NCBI RefSeq assembly: GCF_006715395.1
Contig: NZ_VFNC01000002.1
Coordinates: forward strand, 1,922,001-1,986,000
Length of the DNA stretch: 64,000 nt
Reading direction: 5' to 3'
Source: Streptomyces sp. SLBN-31
GTDB lineage: Bacteria; Actinomycetota; Actinomycetes; Streptomycetales; Streptomycetaceae
Shown here: positions 1 through 9,269 of the stretch, piece by piece
Position numbering within the stretch: the stretch's first letter is position 1
Layout of the letters: each line of letters begins with the position of its first letter
Made by a program: the position numbers and the translations under genes
Notes under the pieces: model-generated
Told to the model about the DNA's origin: nothing
What the model saw: the letters and a program-made list of their open reading frames with translations, nothing else
Databases searched by the model: none

Positions 1-103
1 TTGTTTCAAACGGAGTTGGTGAAAACGCTCTGGACGCCTCGCCGTCGGAGTGCTTGGTTGTGCAGCGAAGGCGCACCCGCGCGGACCGAAGGGAGCGGCA
101 GCG

Positions 104-1828
104 ATGAGCGACCAGGTACAGCCGGGGCAGGGGCCGGGAGCCTCCGGGCCGGGCCCCGACGGAGCGGGATTCACCTATCACGGAGCCGAGCAGGAACTGA
201 TCGTCGTCGCACGCCCGGAGGCCCGGCTGCGCGCGCGGCCCGAGGGCGTCCGCTCGGCGGCCGGCGCCGACGTCTCCGCGCTGGAGATGTTCCTCGGCGA
301 CGAACAGCTCACGCTGGAGCCGCTGTTCGGCGGCGAGGAGCGGCTGCAACAGTCCTCCGCCCCGCCGGGCGGGCAGAACGTGCCCGACCTGGCCCTGTTC
401 TACCGGGTGCGCGGCGGGGAGAGCCGCGCCCAGGAGCTGCGCTCACGGATCGCGGCGCTGCCGGGGATCGACACGGCGTACGTGAAGCCGGGCGCCGTGC
501 CCGCCACCGTCGCCGGTGACAGCGGCCGGTTGAAGGAAGGCACCCCGGCCACCCCGGACTTCAGCGGCCGGCAGGGCTATCTGCGCCCTGCCCCCGAGGG
601 GATAGACGCCCACTGGGCCTGGCAGCGTCCCGGTGGGACCGGTCAGGGGGTGACGGTCGTCGACGTCGAGGGCGCCTGGCAGTTGGGTCATGAGGACCTG
701 GCCGCCAAGCTGGCCGGCGTCGTGGTCGGCAGTCCCCTGACCGACCTCGCGTGGCGCAACCACGGCACCGCGGTGATCGGTGTGATCGGCGGCGACCGGG
801 GCGAGTTCGGGGTGAACGGCATCGCGCCGGACGCGGTGACCGCGGCCGCCTCCTTCCAGGGCATCGGTACGGCGGCGGCGATCCACGCGGCGGCCGACCG
901 GCTCGGCCCCGGTGACGTCGTACTGGTCGAACTCCACCGCCCCGGGCCGCGGTTCGAGTGCGCCGAGCGCGACGACCAGCGCGGCTACATCGCGATCGAG
1001 TGGTGGCCGGACGACTTCGCGGCCATCCGGTACGCCACCGCCAGGGGCGTCATCGTGGTCGAGGCCGCGGGCAACGGCGCCGAATCGCTCGACGACGCGG
1101 TCTACGAGCGCCGCCCGGACGGCTTCCCCGAGTGGTGGCGCAACCCGTTCAACTCCTCCAACCCGTCCTCCGGCGCCGTCCTCGTCGGCGCGGGCGCCCC
1201 GCCGCCCGGCACGCACGGCCGCGACCACGGCCCGGACCGCTCACGGCTGGCGTTCTCCAACTACGGCGCCCGGCTGGACGCCCAGGGCTGGGGGCGCGAG
1301 GTCACGACCACCGGCGGCTCCTGGGACCGGCCCGGCGATCTGCAGGGCGGTCCCGAGGAGATCGCCTGGTACACGGACACGTTCTCCGGGACCTCCTCCG
1401 CCTCCCCGGTGGTGGTCGGCGCGCTGGCCGCGCTGCAGGGCATGCTCAAGGCGGCCGGCCAGCCCCCGATGTCCCCGGAGCGCGCCCGGCTGGTGCTGCG
1501 GACCACCGGCTCCGAGCAGCAGGACGCGCCGGGCCGCCCCGCCTCCCAGCGGATCGGCAGCCGGCCCGACATCAAGGCGGCCGTCACCCACCTGCTGCCG
1601 CACGCGATCGGCTCGGGCCGGGCCGAGCGGTACTGGGACGAGCTGCTGCCCTACCCCCGTGAACTCCCGCCCAGGCTGCGCCTGTTCGTGGCCGGCGCCT
1701 GGCGCAACCTCAATCGTCCGTCCCCCGAGATCCGCCAGGCGGTGCACGCCGCGTTCGCGGGGGGACGGCCCGACGTCCGGGTGTGGTTCTCGGACGACGA
1801 GATCGTCGGCCTGGTGGTCGCCGGCTGA
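104..1828 (+). CDS. Cytoplasmic subtilisin-like S8 serine peptidase
   Basis: The 574-residue protein carries an S8 catalytic triad: Asp187 in VVDVEG, His220 in NHGTAV and Ser431 in SGTSSASP. An oxyanion-type Asn lies in EAAGNG. There is no signal peptide or membrane helix and the N-terminus (MSDQVQPG) is hydrophilic, so it is probably cytosolic, unlike most Streptomyces subtilisins. The first 150 or so residues form an uncharacterised N-terminal region. The ATG at 104 is preferred to an in-frame ATG at 50 because a GGGAG ribosome site lies just before it. The last 50 residues resemble the C-terminus of the next gene, which starts 46 bases downstream in the same direction. The family call is firm; the substrate is unknown. 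Confidence 0.9.
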   Translation: MSDQVQPGQGPGASGPGPDGAGFTYHGAEQELIVVARPEARLRARPEGVRSAAGADVSALEMFLGDEQLTLEPLFGGEERLQQSSAPPGGQNVPDLALFYRVRGGESRAQELRSRIAALPGIDTAYVKPGAVPATVAGDSGRLKEGTPATPDFSGRQGYLRPAPEGIDAHWAWQRPGGTGQGVTVVDVEGAWQLGHEDLAAKLAGVVVGSPLTDLAWRNHGTAVIGVIGGDRGEFGVNGIAPDAVTAAASFQGIGTAAAIHAAADRLGPGDVVLVELHRPGPRFECAERDDQRGYIAIEWWPDDFAAIRYATARGVIVVEAAGNGAESLDDAVYERRPDGFPEWWRNPFNSSNPSSGAVLVGAGAPPPGTHGRDHGPDRSRLAFSNYGARLDAQGWGREVTTTGGSWDRPGDLQGGPEEIAWYTDTFSGTSSASPVVVGALAALQGMLKAAGQPPMSPERARLVLRTTGSEQQDAPGRPASQRIGSRPDIKAAVTHLLPHAIGSGRAERYWDELLPYPRELPPRLRLFVAGAWRNLNRPSPEIRQAVHAAFAGGRPDVRVWFSDDEIVGLVVAG

Positions 1829-1874
1829 CGGTCCGGCAAGGCAAGGCCTCACATCAAGGGAAGGTGACATCCGT

Positions 1875-2519
1875 ATGAGCATCACCCCGCAGATGGGCCA
1901 CATGGGACAGCAGGGCCGGCACGGCCAGGCGTTCCCCAGCACCTCGCCCTACGAGCAGCAGGAGTACGGGCAACAGCAGCAGGAGTACGGGCAGCAGCAG
2001 GGCTTCGGACAGCAGCAGCCGTTCGGACAGCAGCAGTCCGCCGGCTGGCCGGGCGCCGGCATGATGCCGCAATTGCAGCAGCTCGGCCAGCAGCAGCCCT
2101 TCCACCAGCTGCTGGAGCAGCTCGGGCAGCAGCAACAGCAGCCGTTCGCACAGCAACAGGCCCAGCAGGGCCAGCAGATGCAGCAGCAGGACCAGCAGGC
2201 CCGGCAGCAGGAGCAGCAGACCCAGCAGCAGCTGACGCAGCTCGCGCAGTCGGTGGTCCAGCAGGTGATCCAGCAGATCCAGGCGCAGGCGCTCGCCTCC
2301 GGCGTGGCGAACGGCTTCGTCGACATCCCGCACCCGCTGCAGGGCCAGCCGCAGCAGGTCTACCTGCGCATCAACGGTCAGTTCCGGGTCCTCAACAACC
2401 CCGTTCCGCAGCTGCACCAGCAGATCCAGGAGGCCTTCGCCCTCGGCCACCAGGTGATCGGCGTCTGGGACACCCAGTCCCCGAACGTCCTGCGCAGCGT
2501 ACGGATCCAGCGGATCTGA
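1875..2519 (+). CDS. Glutamine-rich protein with a C-terminal domain shared with the upstream protease
   Basis: This 214-residue protein is about one-third glutamine (71 Gln by my count). Gln runs of two to five residues, interspersed with PFG/YG motifs, fill residues 25 to 140. The last 54 residues are of ordinary composition and contain YLRINGQFRVLNNP and EAFALGHQVIGVW, which line up with VAGAWRNLNRP and AAFAGGRPDVRVW at the end of the S8 peptidase. There is no signal peptide. It is 46 bases behind the protease and a strong terminator follows, so the two form a likely two-gene operon. I know of no assigned function. A low-complexity scaffold, or a substrate of the protease, are inferences only. 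Confidence 0.75.
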   Translation: MSITPQMGHMGQQGRHGQAFPSTSPYEQQEYGQQQQEYGQQQGFGQQQPFGQQQSAGWPGAGMMPQLQQLGQQQPFHQLLEQLGQQQQQPFAQQQAQQGQQMQQQDQQARQQEQQTQQQLTQLAQSVVQQVIQQIQAQALASGVANGFVDIPHPLQGQPQQVYLRINGQFRVLNNPVPQLHQQIQEAFALGHQVIGVWDTQSPNVLRSVRIQRI

Positions 2520-2538
2520 CGCAGTCCGCACGCGAAAC

Positions 2539-2572
2539 GAGGGGCGCCTCCCCGCGGGGGGAGGCGCCCCTC
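2539..2572. terminator. Bidirectional hairpin terminator
   Basis: A perfect 15-bp stem (GAGGGGCGCCTCCCC and its complement) surrounds a 4-nt GCGG loop. It sits between the convergent Q-rich gene and mshC. Confidence 0.85.
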
Positions 2573-2584
2573 TCCCACGACTGC

Positions 2585-3814
2585 CTACAGGGCCACGCCC
2601 AACAGCGCGTCGACGGCGCGCGACACGACACCGGGGGCGCCGGTGTCCGTACCGCCCTGTTCCTGCTGCAGGGCCGCCCAGCGGTCGACCGCCGCGAGCG
2701 CGGCCGGGGCGTCCAGGTCGTTCGCGAGGGCCTCGCGGATCTCCTCGACGAGGGCCTCGGCGGGCGGGCCGTCGGGCCGGGAGACGGCGGCACGCCAGCG
2801 GCCGAGCCGGTCCACGGCGTCCTGGAGCACCTGGTCGGTCCACTCCCAGTCGGAGCGGTAGTGGTGGGCGAGCAGGGAGAGCCGGATGGCGGCGGGGTCG
2901 ACGCCGTCGCGGCGCAGCTGCGACACGAAGACCAGGTTGCCCTTGGACTTCGACATCTTCTCGCCGTCGAGGGCGACCATGCCGGCGTGGACGTACGCCT
3001 TGGCCATGGGGAACTCGCCCGTCAGCACCTGGGCGTGGGAGGCGCCCATCTCGTGGTGCGGGAAGGCGAGGTCGGAGCCGCCGCCCTGGACGTCGAAGGT
3101 CATGCCGAGGTGGTCGAGGGCGATGGCGACGCACTCGATGTGCCAGCCGGGGCGCCCGCGGCCGAGCGAGCCGCCGTCCCAGCTGGGCTCGCCCTCGCGG
3201 GCGGCCATCCACAACATCGGGTCGAGCGGGTTCTTCTTGCCCGGGCGGTCCGGGTCGCCGCCGCGCTCGGCGGACAGCAACCGCATGGCGGCCGCGTCCA
3301 GGCCCGAGACCTTGCCGAAGTTCGGGTCGGACTCGACGGAGAAGTACACGTCGCCGTCGAGTTCGTAGGCGGCGCCCGCCTCCCGCAGCCGTTCCACGAG
3401 CGGCACGATGCCCGGTATCGCCTCGACCGCGCCTATGTAGTGCTGCGGAGGCAGCATCCGCAGGGCGGTCATGTCCTCGCGGAAGAGGGCCGTCTCCTTC
3501 TCGGCGAGGGCCACCCAGTCGACGTCGTCCCGCTGCGCGCGCTCCAGCAGCGGATCGTCGACGTCGGTGACGTTCTGGACGTAGTGGACCTGCCGCTTGG
3601 TGTCGAGCCACACGCGCTGAACGAGGTCGAACGCGTTGTAGGTCGCCGCGTGCCCCATGTGGGTGGCGTCGTACGGGGTGATGCCGCAGACGTAGATACG
3701 GGCGACGGGACCGGGGTCGAGGGTGACGAGGCCGCCGGTCGCGGTGTCGTGGATCCTCAGGTCGCGGCCCTGACCAGGCAGGGCGGGGACCTCGGAAGCG
3801 GGCCAGGCATGCAT
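2585..3814 (-). CDS. mshC: Cysteine:GlcN-Ins ligase, mycothiol biosynthesis
   Basis: The 409-residue protein is a class I cysteinyl-tRNA-synthetase paralogue. It has the HIGH-type motif THMGHA within [13 protein letters not shown] (about residues 45-57) and KMSKSKGN near residue 290, but lacks the C-terminal anticodon-binding extension of CysS. In actinobacteria this family joins cysteine to 1-D-myo-inosityl-2-amino-2-deoxy-alpha-D-glucopyranoside, the penultimate step of mycothiol synthesis. Length and the N-terminal [10 protein letters not shown] match MshC closely. It follows, on the same strand, three genes that usually accompany mshC in actinobacteria. Confidence 0.95.
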   Translation of the reverse strand: MHAWPASEVPALPGQGRDLRIHDTATGGLVTLDPGPVARIYVCGITPYDATHMGHAATYNAFDLVQRVWLDTKRQVHYVQNVTDVDDPLLERAQRDDVDWVALAEKETALFREDMTALRMLPPQHYIGAVEAIPGIVPLVERLREAGAAYELDGDVYFSVESDPNFGKVSGLDAAAMRLLSAERGGDPDRPGKKNPLDPMLWMAAREGEPSWDGGSLGRGRPGWHIECVAIALDHLGMTFDVQGGGSDLAFPHHEMGASHAQVLTGEFPMAKAYVHAGMVALDGEKMSKSKGNLVFVSQLRRDGVDPAAIRLSLLAHHYRSDWEWTDQVLQDAVDRLGRWRAAVSRPDGPPAEALVEEIREALANDLDAPAALAAVDRWAALQQEQGGTDTGAPGVVSRAVDALLGVAL

Positions 3815-3908
3815 GTCATGAGCCTAACCGGACGGATGTTCCGTATACGAACCGGACCGGGCCGGATGGCCGGTTGGGCCCTCTTGCGCGGTACCGGTCA
3901 GTCTGCTC

Positions 3909-4727
3909 CTACACCGGCGGCCAGGGAATGGCCGGCCACTCCCCGCTCGGCTCCGGGTGCCTTCCCGTCTCCAGCAGTACGGCGACACGCGCGCGCGTGG
4001 CGTCGAGTTCGGCGGGGGTGATCAGCGCGCCGAGCCGCTCGGCGAGCGCCGCGCCGGGGGCCAGAGCCTCCTTCAGGCCCTTCAGGACCGTCACCGCCTC
4101 CTCGGTCAGCGGCTCCCCCGCCCAGCCCCACAGCAGGGTGCGCAGCTTGTTCTCGGTGTTGAAGGTCACCCCGTGGTCGATGCCGTAGAGCCGGCCGCCC
4201 CCGCCGGGCAGCAGATGGCCCCCCTTGCGGTCGGCGTTGTTGATGACCGCGTCCAGCACGGCGAGCCGGCGCAGCCGCTCGTCGTCGGCGTGCACCAGGA
4301 GCGCCGTGCGGCCCTCCCCCACCTCGGCGAAGCCGATCGCCTTCCAGCCCGCCTCGGGTTCCTCGCCGTCCACGAGGGCCAGCAGCCCGTCGCCCGGCTC
4401 GCCCTCGATCCACACCTGGCACATGCCCTCGCCGAAGGGCCCGTCGCGCAGCACGGTGGTGGGCACCAGCCCCCAACCGGTGGCCTCGGACACCTCGTAC
4501 GCGGCGACCTCGCGCTGGGCGAGGGTGCCGTCGGGGAAGTCCCACAGCGGGCGCTCGCCGCGCACCGGCTTGTAGACGCAGGTGACCTCCTCGCCCTCGT
4601 GGGCGACGGAGCAGTACAGCACGGCGTTGGAGGCGTCCCGGATCTGCCCGCGGACCGTGAGCTCACCCCGGGTGAGCAGCTCGACCGTGGTCACGCTCCG
4701 CGGCGGTATCCGTTCTGGCGCGGACAT
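3909..4727 (-). CDS. SCO1664-family protein with PI3/4-kinase-like fold
   Basis: The product is a conserved actinobacterial protein of 272 residues. Kinase-like landmarks are VYKPVRGE near the start, NNADRKGGH (resembling a catalytic loop) and YGIDHGVTF (resembling the metal-binding loop), as in PI3/PI4-kinase-related families. The ATG at 4727 follows a GGAAGGAC ribosome site. Its first 37 bases overlap the end of the DUF3090 gene, which implies translational coupling. Its persistent position beside mshC suggests a role connected with thiol metabolism, but no substrate is known. Confidence 0.8.
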   Translation of the reverse strand: MSAPERIPPRSVTTVELLTRGELTVRGQIRDASNAVLYCSVAHEGEEVTCVYKPVRGERPLWDFPDGTLAQREVAAYEVSEATGWGLVPTTVLRDGPFGEGMCQVWIEGEPGDGLLALVDGEEPEAGWKAIGFAEVGEGRTALLVHADDERLRRLAVLDAVINNADRKGGHLLPGGGGRLYGIDHGVTFNTENKLRTLLWGWAGEPLTEEAVTVLKGLKEALAPGAALAERLGALITPAELDATRARVAVLLETGRHPEPSGEWPAIPWPPV

Positions 4728-5281
4728 ACGTGTCCTTCCGGGTCGAGCGGGAGGCTGCACAGCGGGCACGGCGGCCGCCCGGCGTTGACGACGTCGAGAG
4801 CGCGCTTGGCGAAGGCTCGCGCCTGCGCGCCGGTCAGCCGGACCCGCAGCATCGGGGGCCCGTTCTCCTCGTCCTGCAGCAGGCGCTCCTCGGCCTCGGC
4901 GAGGTCCTCCTCGGACTCGGCGTCGAGTTCGACGAGGGCCTGCGCCTCGACGATCATGCGCTGCTCCTCGCCGTCCCAGGCGAGGGCCATGGTGCCGACG
5001 CGGAACTCCTCCTCGACGGGGGTGTCCAGCGGTTCGGTGTCGGAGATCTCGGTGGGGGCCACGGCGGGGACGGCGGCGTTGCCGCCGCTGCGCCGCACCA
5101 CCTCGTCGAGCAGTTCGTCCATGCGCTCGGCGAGCGCGGCGACCTGGGTCTTCTCCAGGGCCACGCTGGTCACCCGGGAGCCCGCGGTGGCCTGGAGGAA
5201 GAACGTACGGCGTCCGGGCAGCCCGACCGTACCGGCCACGAAGCGGTCCGGGGGGTCGTAGAGGAACACCTGACGGGACAC
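4691..5281 (-). CDS. DUF3090 family protein with C-terminal zinc-type cysteines
   Basis: The protein has 196 residues. The GTG at 5281 (SRQVFLYDPPDRF after the initiator) is preferred because a GGAGAC/AGGAC site precedes it. An acidic middle stretch rich in Asp/Glu (about residues 85-145) leads to a C-terminal cysteine cluster, CPLCSLPLDPEGHVC, which could bind zinc. DUF3090 proteins are found beside mshC across actinobacteria, but the function is not established. It is co-transcribed and overlaps the next gene by 37 bases. Confidence 0.8.
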   Translation of the reverse strand: MSRQVFLYDPPDRFVAGTVGLPGRRTFFLQATAGSRVTSVALEKTQVAALAERMDELLDEVVRRSGGNAAVPAVAPTEISDTEPLDTPVEEEFRVGTMALAWDGEEQRMIVEAQALVELDAESEEDLAEAEERLLQDEENGPPMLRVRLTGAQARAFAKRALDVVNAGRPPCPLCSLPLDPEGHVCPRQNGYRRGA

Positions 5282-5352
5282 GTCCTGTCTCCTGGAGTCG
5301 GGGATCGGCAAACGGCGCTACTGCGACCGCTTCACCCTACTGCGCCCGACGA

Positions 5353-6039
5353 TCACGGTGCGCCCGCACCGCCCCCCACCGTGGCGTCGTCGGCCGGGGG
5401 TTCTTCGCGCGGTGCCAGCGACGCGAAGTCACCGGTGTCGCCGAGGCGTACGAGAAACGGCCTCAGGCGGGTGTAACGGATCGCGGTGATGGAACACGGT
5501 TCAACGGAAATCCTCTGGAAGAGGTCGAGATGAAGTCCGAGTGCGTCCGCGACGAGCGACTTGATGATGTCGCCGTGCGAGCACATGAGGTAGACGGCGT
5601 CCGCGCCGTGGTCGCGCTCCACGCGCGCGTTCCATTCTCGTACGGCTTCGGCCGCGCGGGACTGCATCGCGCGCATCGATTCGCCGCCGGGGAACGCGGC
5701 GGCCGAGGGGTGCGCCTGCACGACCTCCATCAGCGGCTCGTCCTTGAGCTCGGCGAGCTTGCGGCCGGACCAGTCGCCGTAGTGGGCCTCCCCGATCCGT
5801 TCCTCGGTGTGCGCGGTGAGCTCGGGCCGGGCCCGCAGGAGCGGCTCGATCGTCTCCCGGCAGCGTTGCAGCGGGCTGCTGACGACCTCGGAGATCGGCA
5901 GTTGCCGAAGCCGCTCGGGCAGCGCGGCGGCCTGTGCCGCCCCGCGCTCGTCGAGCGCGACACCGGGTGTCCACCCGGCGAGCACTCCTTCGGTGTTGGC
6001 GGTGGAACGTCCGTGCCGGACCAGGATCAGCGTGGGCAT
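5353..6039 (-). CDS. Histidine phosphatase superfamily, MSMEG_4193-type phosphomutase
   Basis: The 228-residue protein begins MPTLILVRHGRST. The RHG motif carries the phospho-accepting histidine, and further motifs are SSPLQRCRET, EAHYGDW and CSHGDIIK (second catalytic His). These define the phosphoglycerate-mutase-like branch of histidine phosphatases. The ATG at 6039 is chosen over an upstream ATG because the protein then starts directly at the core fold. It lies immediately upstream of the DUF3090 gene on the same strand and is probably in the same operon. The substrate is unknown. Confidence 0.88.
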   Translation of the reverse strand: MPTLILVRHGRSTANTEGVLAGWTPGVALDERGAAQAAALPERLRQLPISEVVSSPLQRCRETIEPLLRARPELTAHTEERIGEAHYGDWSGRKLAELKDEPLMEVVQAHPSAAAFPGGESMRAMQSRAAEAVREWNARVERDHGADAVYLMCSHGDIIKSLVADALGLHLDLFQRISVEPCSITAIRYTRLRPFLVRLGDTGDFASLAPREEPPADDATVGGGAGAP

Positions 6040-6101
6040 GCGGCCAAGGGTAGGCGCCCGGCAGGGTGCACCCGCCGTACTACGAAGGGAGAACACACTC
6101 C

Positions 6102-7100
6102 GTGATCGTCGACTGCGCCATCTACCGTGACGGGCGCCGGACGGAGGGTCCCCCGGACCTCTCGGACGCGCTCGCGCAGTGCCGTCGCGGGCCCTACGAC
6201 TTCGTCTGGATCGGCCTCTACGAACCGACGGAGAAGGAGTTCGACAGGGTCACGGAGGAGTTCGGGCTGCATCCGCTGGCCGTCGAGGACGCCCTGAAGG
6301 CGCATCAGCGGCCCAAGCTGGAGATCTACGACGACTCGCTGTTCGTCGTCCTCAAGCCGGTCGGGTACGAGCCGAAGAGCGATGTCGTCACCGCCGGCGA
6401 GGTCATGGTCTTCGTCGGCGACTCCTTCGTGGTGACCGTGCGTCACGGCGAGGAGGCACCGCTCGCGGATGTGCGGCACCGGCTGGAGGAGGAACCCGAG
6501 AACCTCCGGCACGGCCCCACGGCGGTGCTGTACTCGATCGCCGACGCCGTGGTCGACCACTACGTGGAGGTCGCCGGCGAACTCGGCACCGACCTGGAGG
6601 AGCTGGAGGAGGAGGTGTTCTCGCCGACACTGGGCGGCTCGCGGCACACCGCGTCCCGCATCTACGCCTTCAAGCGGCAGGTCATGGAGTTCCGCAGGGC
6701 GACGGGTCCGCTGGCCCAGCCGCTGGCCCGGCTCGCGGGCGGTGGCCTGTCCGGCGGGCGGGTGCCCTTCGTGCACGAGAAGGCGCAGCCCTTCTTCCGG
6801 GACGTCAGCGACCACCTCACGCGCGTGAACGAGTCGGTGGAGGGCCTGGACCGGCTGGTCTCGGACGTCCTGTCGGCCCACCTGGCGCAGACGGGCGTCC
6901 GGCAGAACGACGACATGCGGAAGATCTCCGCGTGGGCGGCGATGGCCGCGGTCCCCACGATGATCGCGGGGATCTACGGCATGAACTTCGACCACATGCC
7001 CGAGCTGCACTGGCCGTGGTCGTACCCGGCGGTGATCGCGGTGATGGCCGTCATGGAGCTGCTGCTGTACCGGCTGTTCAAGCGCCGGGGCTGGCTGTGA
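6102..7100 (+). CDS. corA: CorA-family divalent metal ion channel
   Basis: The 332-residue protein has the CorA signature YGMNF (the GMN selectivity motif) at the end of the first of two C-terminal transmembrane helices (AAMAAVPTMIAGIYGMNF and the following hydrophobic segment). A large cytoplasmic alpha/beta and coiled domain precedes them. It should mediate Mg2+ or Co2+ flux across the membrane. The GTG at 6102 follows GGGAG and is favoured over the ATG at 6066, which has no clear site and would add 12 residues. It is transcribed divergently from the phosphatase. Confidence 0.92.
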   Translation: MIVDCAIYRDGRRTEGPPDLSDALAQCRRGPYDFVWIGLYEPTEKEFDRVTEEFGLHPLAVEDALKAHQRPKLEIYDDSLFVVLKPVGYEPKSDVVTAGEVMVFVGDSFVVTVRHGEEAPLADVRHRLEEEPENLRHGPTAVLYSIADAVVDHYVEVAGELGTDLEELEEEVFSPTLGGSRHTASRIYAFKRQVMEFRRATGPLAQPLARLAGGGLSGGRVPFVHEKAQPFFRDVSDHLTRVNESVEGLDRLVSDVLSAHLAQTGVRQNDDMRKISAWAAMAAVPTMIAGIYGMNFDHMPELHWPWSYPAVIAVMAVMELLLYRLFKRRGWL

Positions 7101-7120
7101 CGGGGCGGGACCTCCCGGGC

Positions 7121-7909
7121 TCAGGCGAACTCGGGGGCGGTGGCCGCCGGTCCGCCGAGCGCGTCGCGCCGCCGGGGCATGCGCAGGTTCACCATGCGCC
7201 GCCAGCCGGCGATCCGCTCGTAGGCGTACACGGCGTGGATGCCGGCGGCGAGCACCGCTGACTTGGCCCTCGGCCAGCCGAGGATGCGTCCCATGTGGTC
7301 CATGACGGCGAGGCTGACGTCCCGGTAGACGCGGATCTCGGCGAGCGCGCACTCGCGCAGGGTGCGCTGAATGGCGCGGCCGTGTCCGGCGTAGGCCAGG
7401 CGCAGCAGTTCCTCGTGGCAGTAGGCGAGGTGGTTGTCCTCGTCTCCGGAGATCATCCGCACCGCGCGTCCGACGTCGGGGTGGTCGGCGAAGTGCCGGC
7501 CCAGCAGTTCCATCTGTTCCGAGGCGCGCTGCTCGGTGACCCTGCTGTGGGCGAGATAGGTGACGATGTCCTGCTCGGTCAGCGGCCGGTCGCCCCTGAG
7601 CCTGGCGTGGGCCAGGCCGATGCCGTGCTTCTCCAGAAGCATCGTGTAGTCGGTCTCGGGCGGGACCGGGACGGGTTCGAGGCCGCGCTTCCTCATCAGG
7701 GCCGTGAAGATCCGTCCGTGCTTGTCCTCGTCGGCGCCGTGCCGGGCGATCTTGGGCGCGAGTGCGCGCTCGCTCTCCGGTACGAGCGCCGCGATACGGC
7801 CGTTCTCCCAGCCGCCCTGCGACTCGCCACCGGCCGCGATGGAGCAGAAAAGCGCGAAGGACCGGTCGTCGTCGAGGATCTCCTGGAACAGACTCTTGGC
7901 CGAAAGCAT
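7121..7909 (-). CDS. Ferritin-like di-iron protein
   Basis: This helical protein of 262 residues carries two ExxH-type elements, DEDKHG (about residue 68) and SGDEDNHLAY (about residue 163), plus further Glu residues. Together they fit a ferritin-like four-helix di-iron site. The C-terminus is basic (MPRRRD). The ATG at 7909 follows GGAGAGGTG. It is convergent with corA (20 bases apart). A metal-related or oxidase function is plausible from the fold, but the reaction is unknown. Confidence 0.75.
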   Translation of the reverse strand: MLSAKSLFQEILDDDRSFALFCSIAAGGESQGGWENGRIAALVPESERALAPKIARHGADEDKHGRIFTALMRKRGLEPVPVPPETDYTMLLEKHGIGLAHARLRGDRPLTEQDIVTYLAHSRVTEQRASEQMELLGRHFADHPDVGRAVRMISGDEDNHLAYCHEELLRLAYAGHGRAIQRTLRECALAEIRVYRDVSLAVMDHMGRILGWPRAKSAVLAAGIHAVYAYERIAGWRRMVNLRMPRRRDALGGPAATAPEFA

Positions 7910-8162
7910 CGTGGGGCACCTCTCCGCAAGACTCGCAGACGTCGCGGATTCCGGGGCATTCCGCAAAGAACGAGTCAAGTGCGGCCTTCGAGGTGCCGCA
8001 ACAGCTGTGCCGGACAACTGCGCCGAAAGGAGGAGCCGCGCGGTCACGTCACGGGCGTAACCGCGCGGGCCGCGACGCGTTGTTCCCCGTGACGGCCGTG
8101 GCGGGGAAGACCCCCGAGCCCCCACCACGGCCGCGGAAGAACTCCGTTGTCCGGGCCGACTG

Positions 8163-9218
8163 TCAGGCCAGCCCGGCGCGCTCCAGGGCCTCGGTGCCGG
8201 CGCGGAGCGAGGCGAGCCGCTCCTCCAGCGTGAAGCCCGCCGGGTTGAGGCTCAGGGTGGTCACCCCGGCCGCCGCGTACTCCTTCATCCGGTCCGCGAT
8301 GCGGTCGACGGAGCCGAGGAGGGTCGTCTGGTCGATCAGCTCGTGCGGTACGGCGGCGGCTGCGCCCTGCTTGTCGCCCGCCAGGTACTTCTCCTGGACG
8401 TCGGCGGCGGCCGCCTCGAAGCCCATGCGCTGGGCGAGCTGGTTGTAGAAGTTCTGCTTGGCGCTGCCCATGCCGCCGACGTACAGGGCGGTGTAGGGGC
8501 GGAAGGCGTCGGCGAGCGCGGCGACGTCCTTGTCCTCGCCGACGGCGAGCGGCAGGGTCGGGTGGACGTCGAAGCCGTCCATGGTCTTGCCGGCCTTCTC
8601 GCGCCCGGCGTGCAGGTGCTTGATGGTCGTCTCCTCCAGGTGCGCGGCGGAGGGGAAGATCAGCAGGGCGCCGTCGGCGATCTCGCCGGTCTGCTCCAGG
8701 TTCTTCGGGCCGATCGCGGCGATGTACAGCGGGATGTGCTCGCGCGTGGGGTGCACGGTGAGCTTGATCGGCTTGCCGGGGCCGCCGGGCAGCGGCAGCG
8801 TCCAGTGCGCGCCCTCGTAGGAGAGCCGCTCACGGCTCATGGCCTTGCGCACGATCTCGACGTACTCACGCGTGCGTGCCAGCGGCTTGTCGAACTTGAC
8901 GCCGTACCAGCCCTCGGAGACCTGCGGTCCGGAGACGCCGAGGCCGAGACGGAAGCGGCCGCCGGACAGGGAGTCCAGGGTGGCGGCGGTCATCGCGGTC
9001 ATCGCGGGCTGGCGGGCCGGGATCTGGAAGATGGCCGAGCCGACGTCGATCCGCTCGGTGTGGGCGGCGACCCAGCTGAGTACGGTGGCCGCGTCGGAGC
9101 CGTAGGCCTCGGCGGCCCAGCAGACGGCGTACCCGAGCCGGTCGGCCTCCTTGGCGACCTCCAGGTTGTCCGCGTCCATTCCGGCGCCCCAGTAGCCGAG
9201 GTTGATCCCGAGCTGCAT
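8163..9218 (-). CDS. LLM-class F420-dependent oxidoreductase
   Basis: The 351-residue protein is a luciferase-like TIM barrel. It starts MQLGINLGYWGAGMD and contains FRLGLGVSGPQVSEGWYG and PLYIAAIGPKNLEQTGEIADG, typical of the mycobacterial and Streptomyces F420-dependent LLM oxidoreductases. The fold binds a deazaflavin or flavin; the substrate is not predictable. It is divergent from the aldo/keto reductase, across a short region that contains two DnaA-box-like sequences. Confidence 0.88.
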   Translation of the reverse strand: MQLGINLGYWGAGMDADNLEVAKEADRLGYAVCWAAEAYGSDAATVLSWVAAHTERIDVGSAIFQIPARQPAMTAMTAATLDSLSGGRFRLGLGVSGPQVSEGWYGVKFDKPLARTREYVEIVRKAMSRERLSYEGAHWTLPLPGGPGKPIKLTVHPTREHIPLYIAAIGPKNLEQTGEIADGALLIFPSAAHLEETTIKHLHAGREKAGKTMDGFDVHPTLPLAVGEDKDVAALADAFRPYTALYVGGMGSAKQNFYNQLAQRMGFEAAAADVQEKYLAGDKQGAAAAVPHELIDQTTLLGSVDRIADRMKEYAAAGVTTLSLNPAGFTLEERLASLRAGTEALERAGLA

Positions 9219-9269
9219 GGCCGTTCCCCTTACCGATCAGTAACGTCGTGCCTGTTGCGCAGACCCTAG

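Noticed and set aside
1..103. Gene start at TTG in the first bases of the window
   Set aside because: The frame overlaps the S8 protease in another phase and becomes an Arg-rich shadow; the bases probably hold the protease promoter.
1854..3611. 585-residue open frame on the minus strand across the Q-rich gene and mshC
   Set aside because: It runs antisense to two well-supported genes and has an Arg/Pro/Leu-rich composition typical of high-GC shadow frames.
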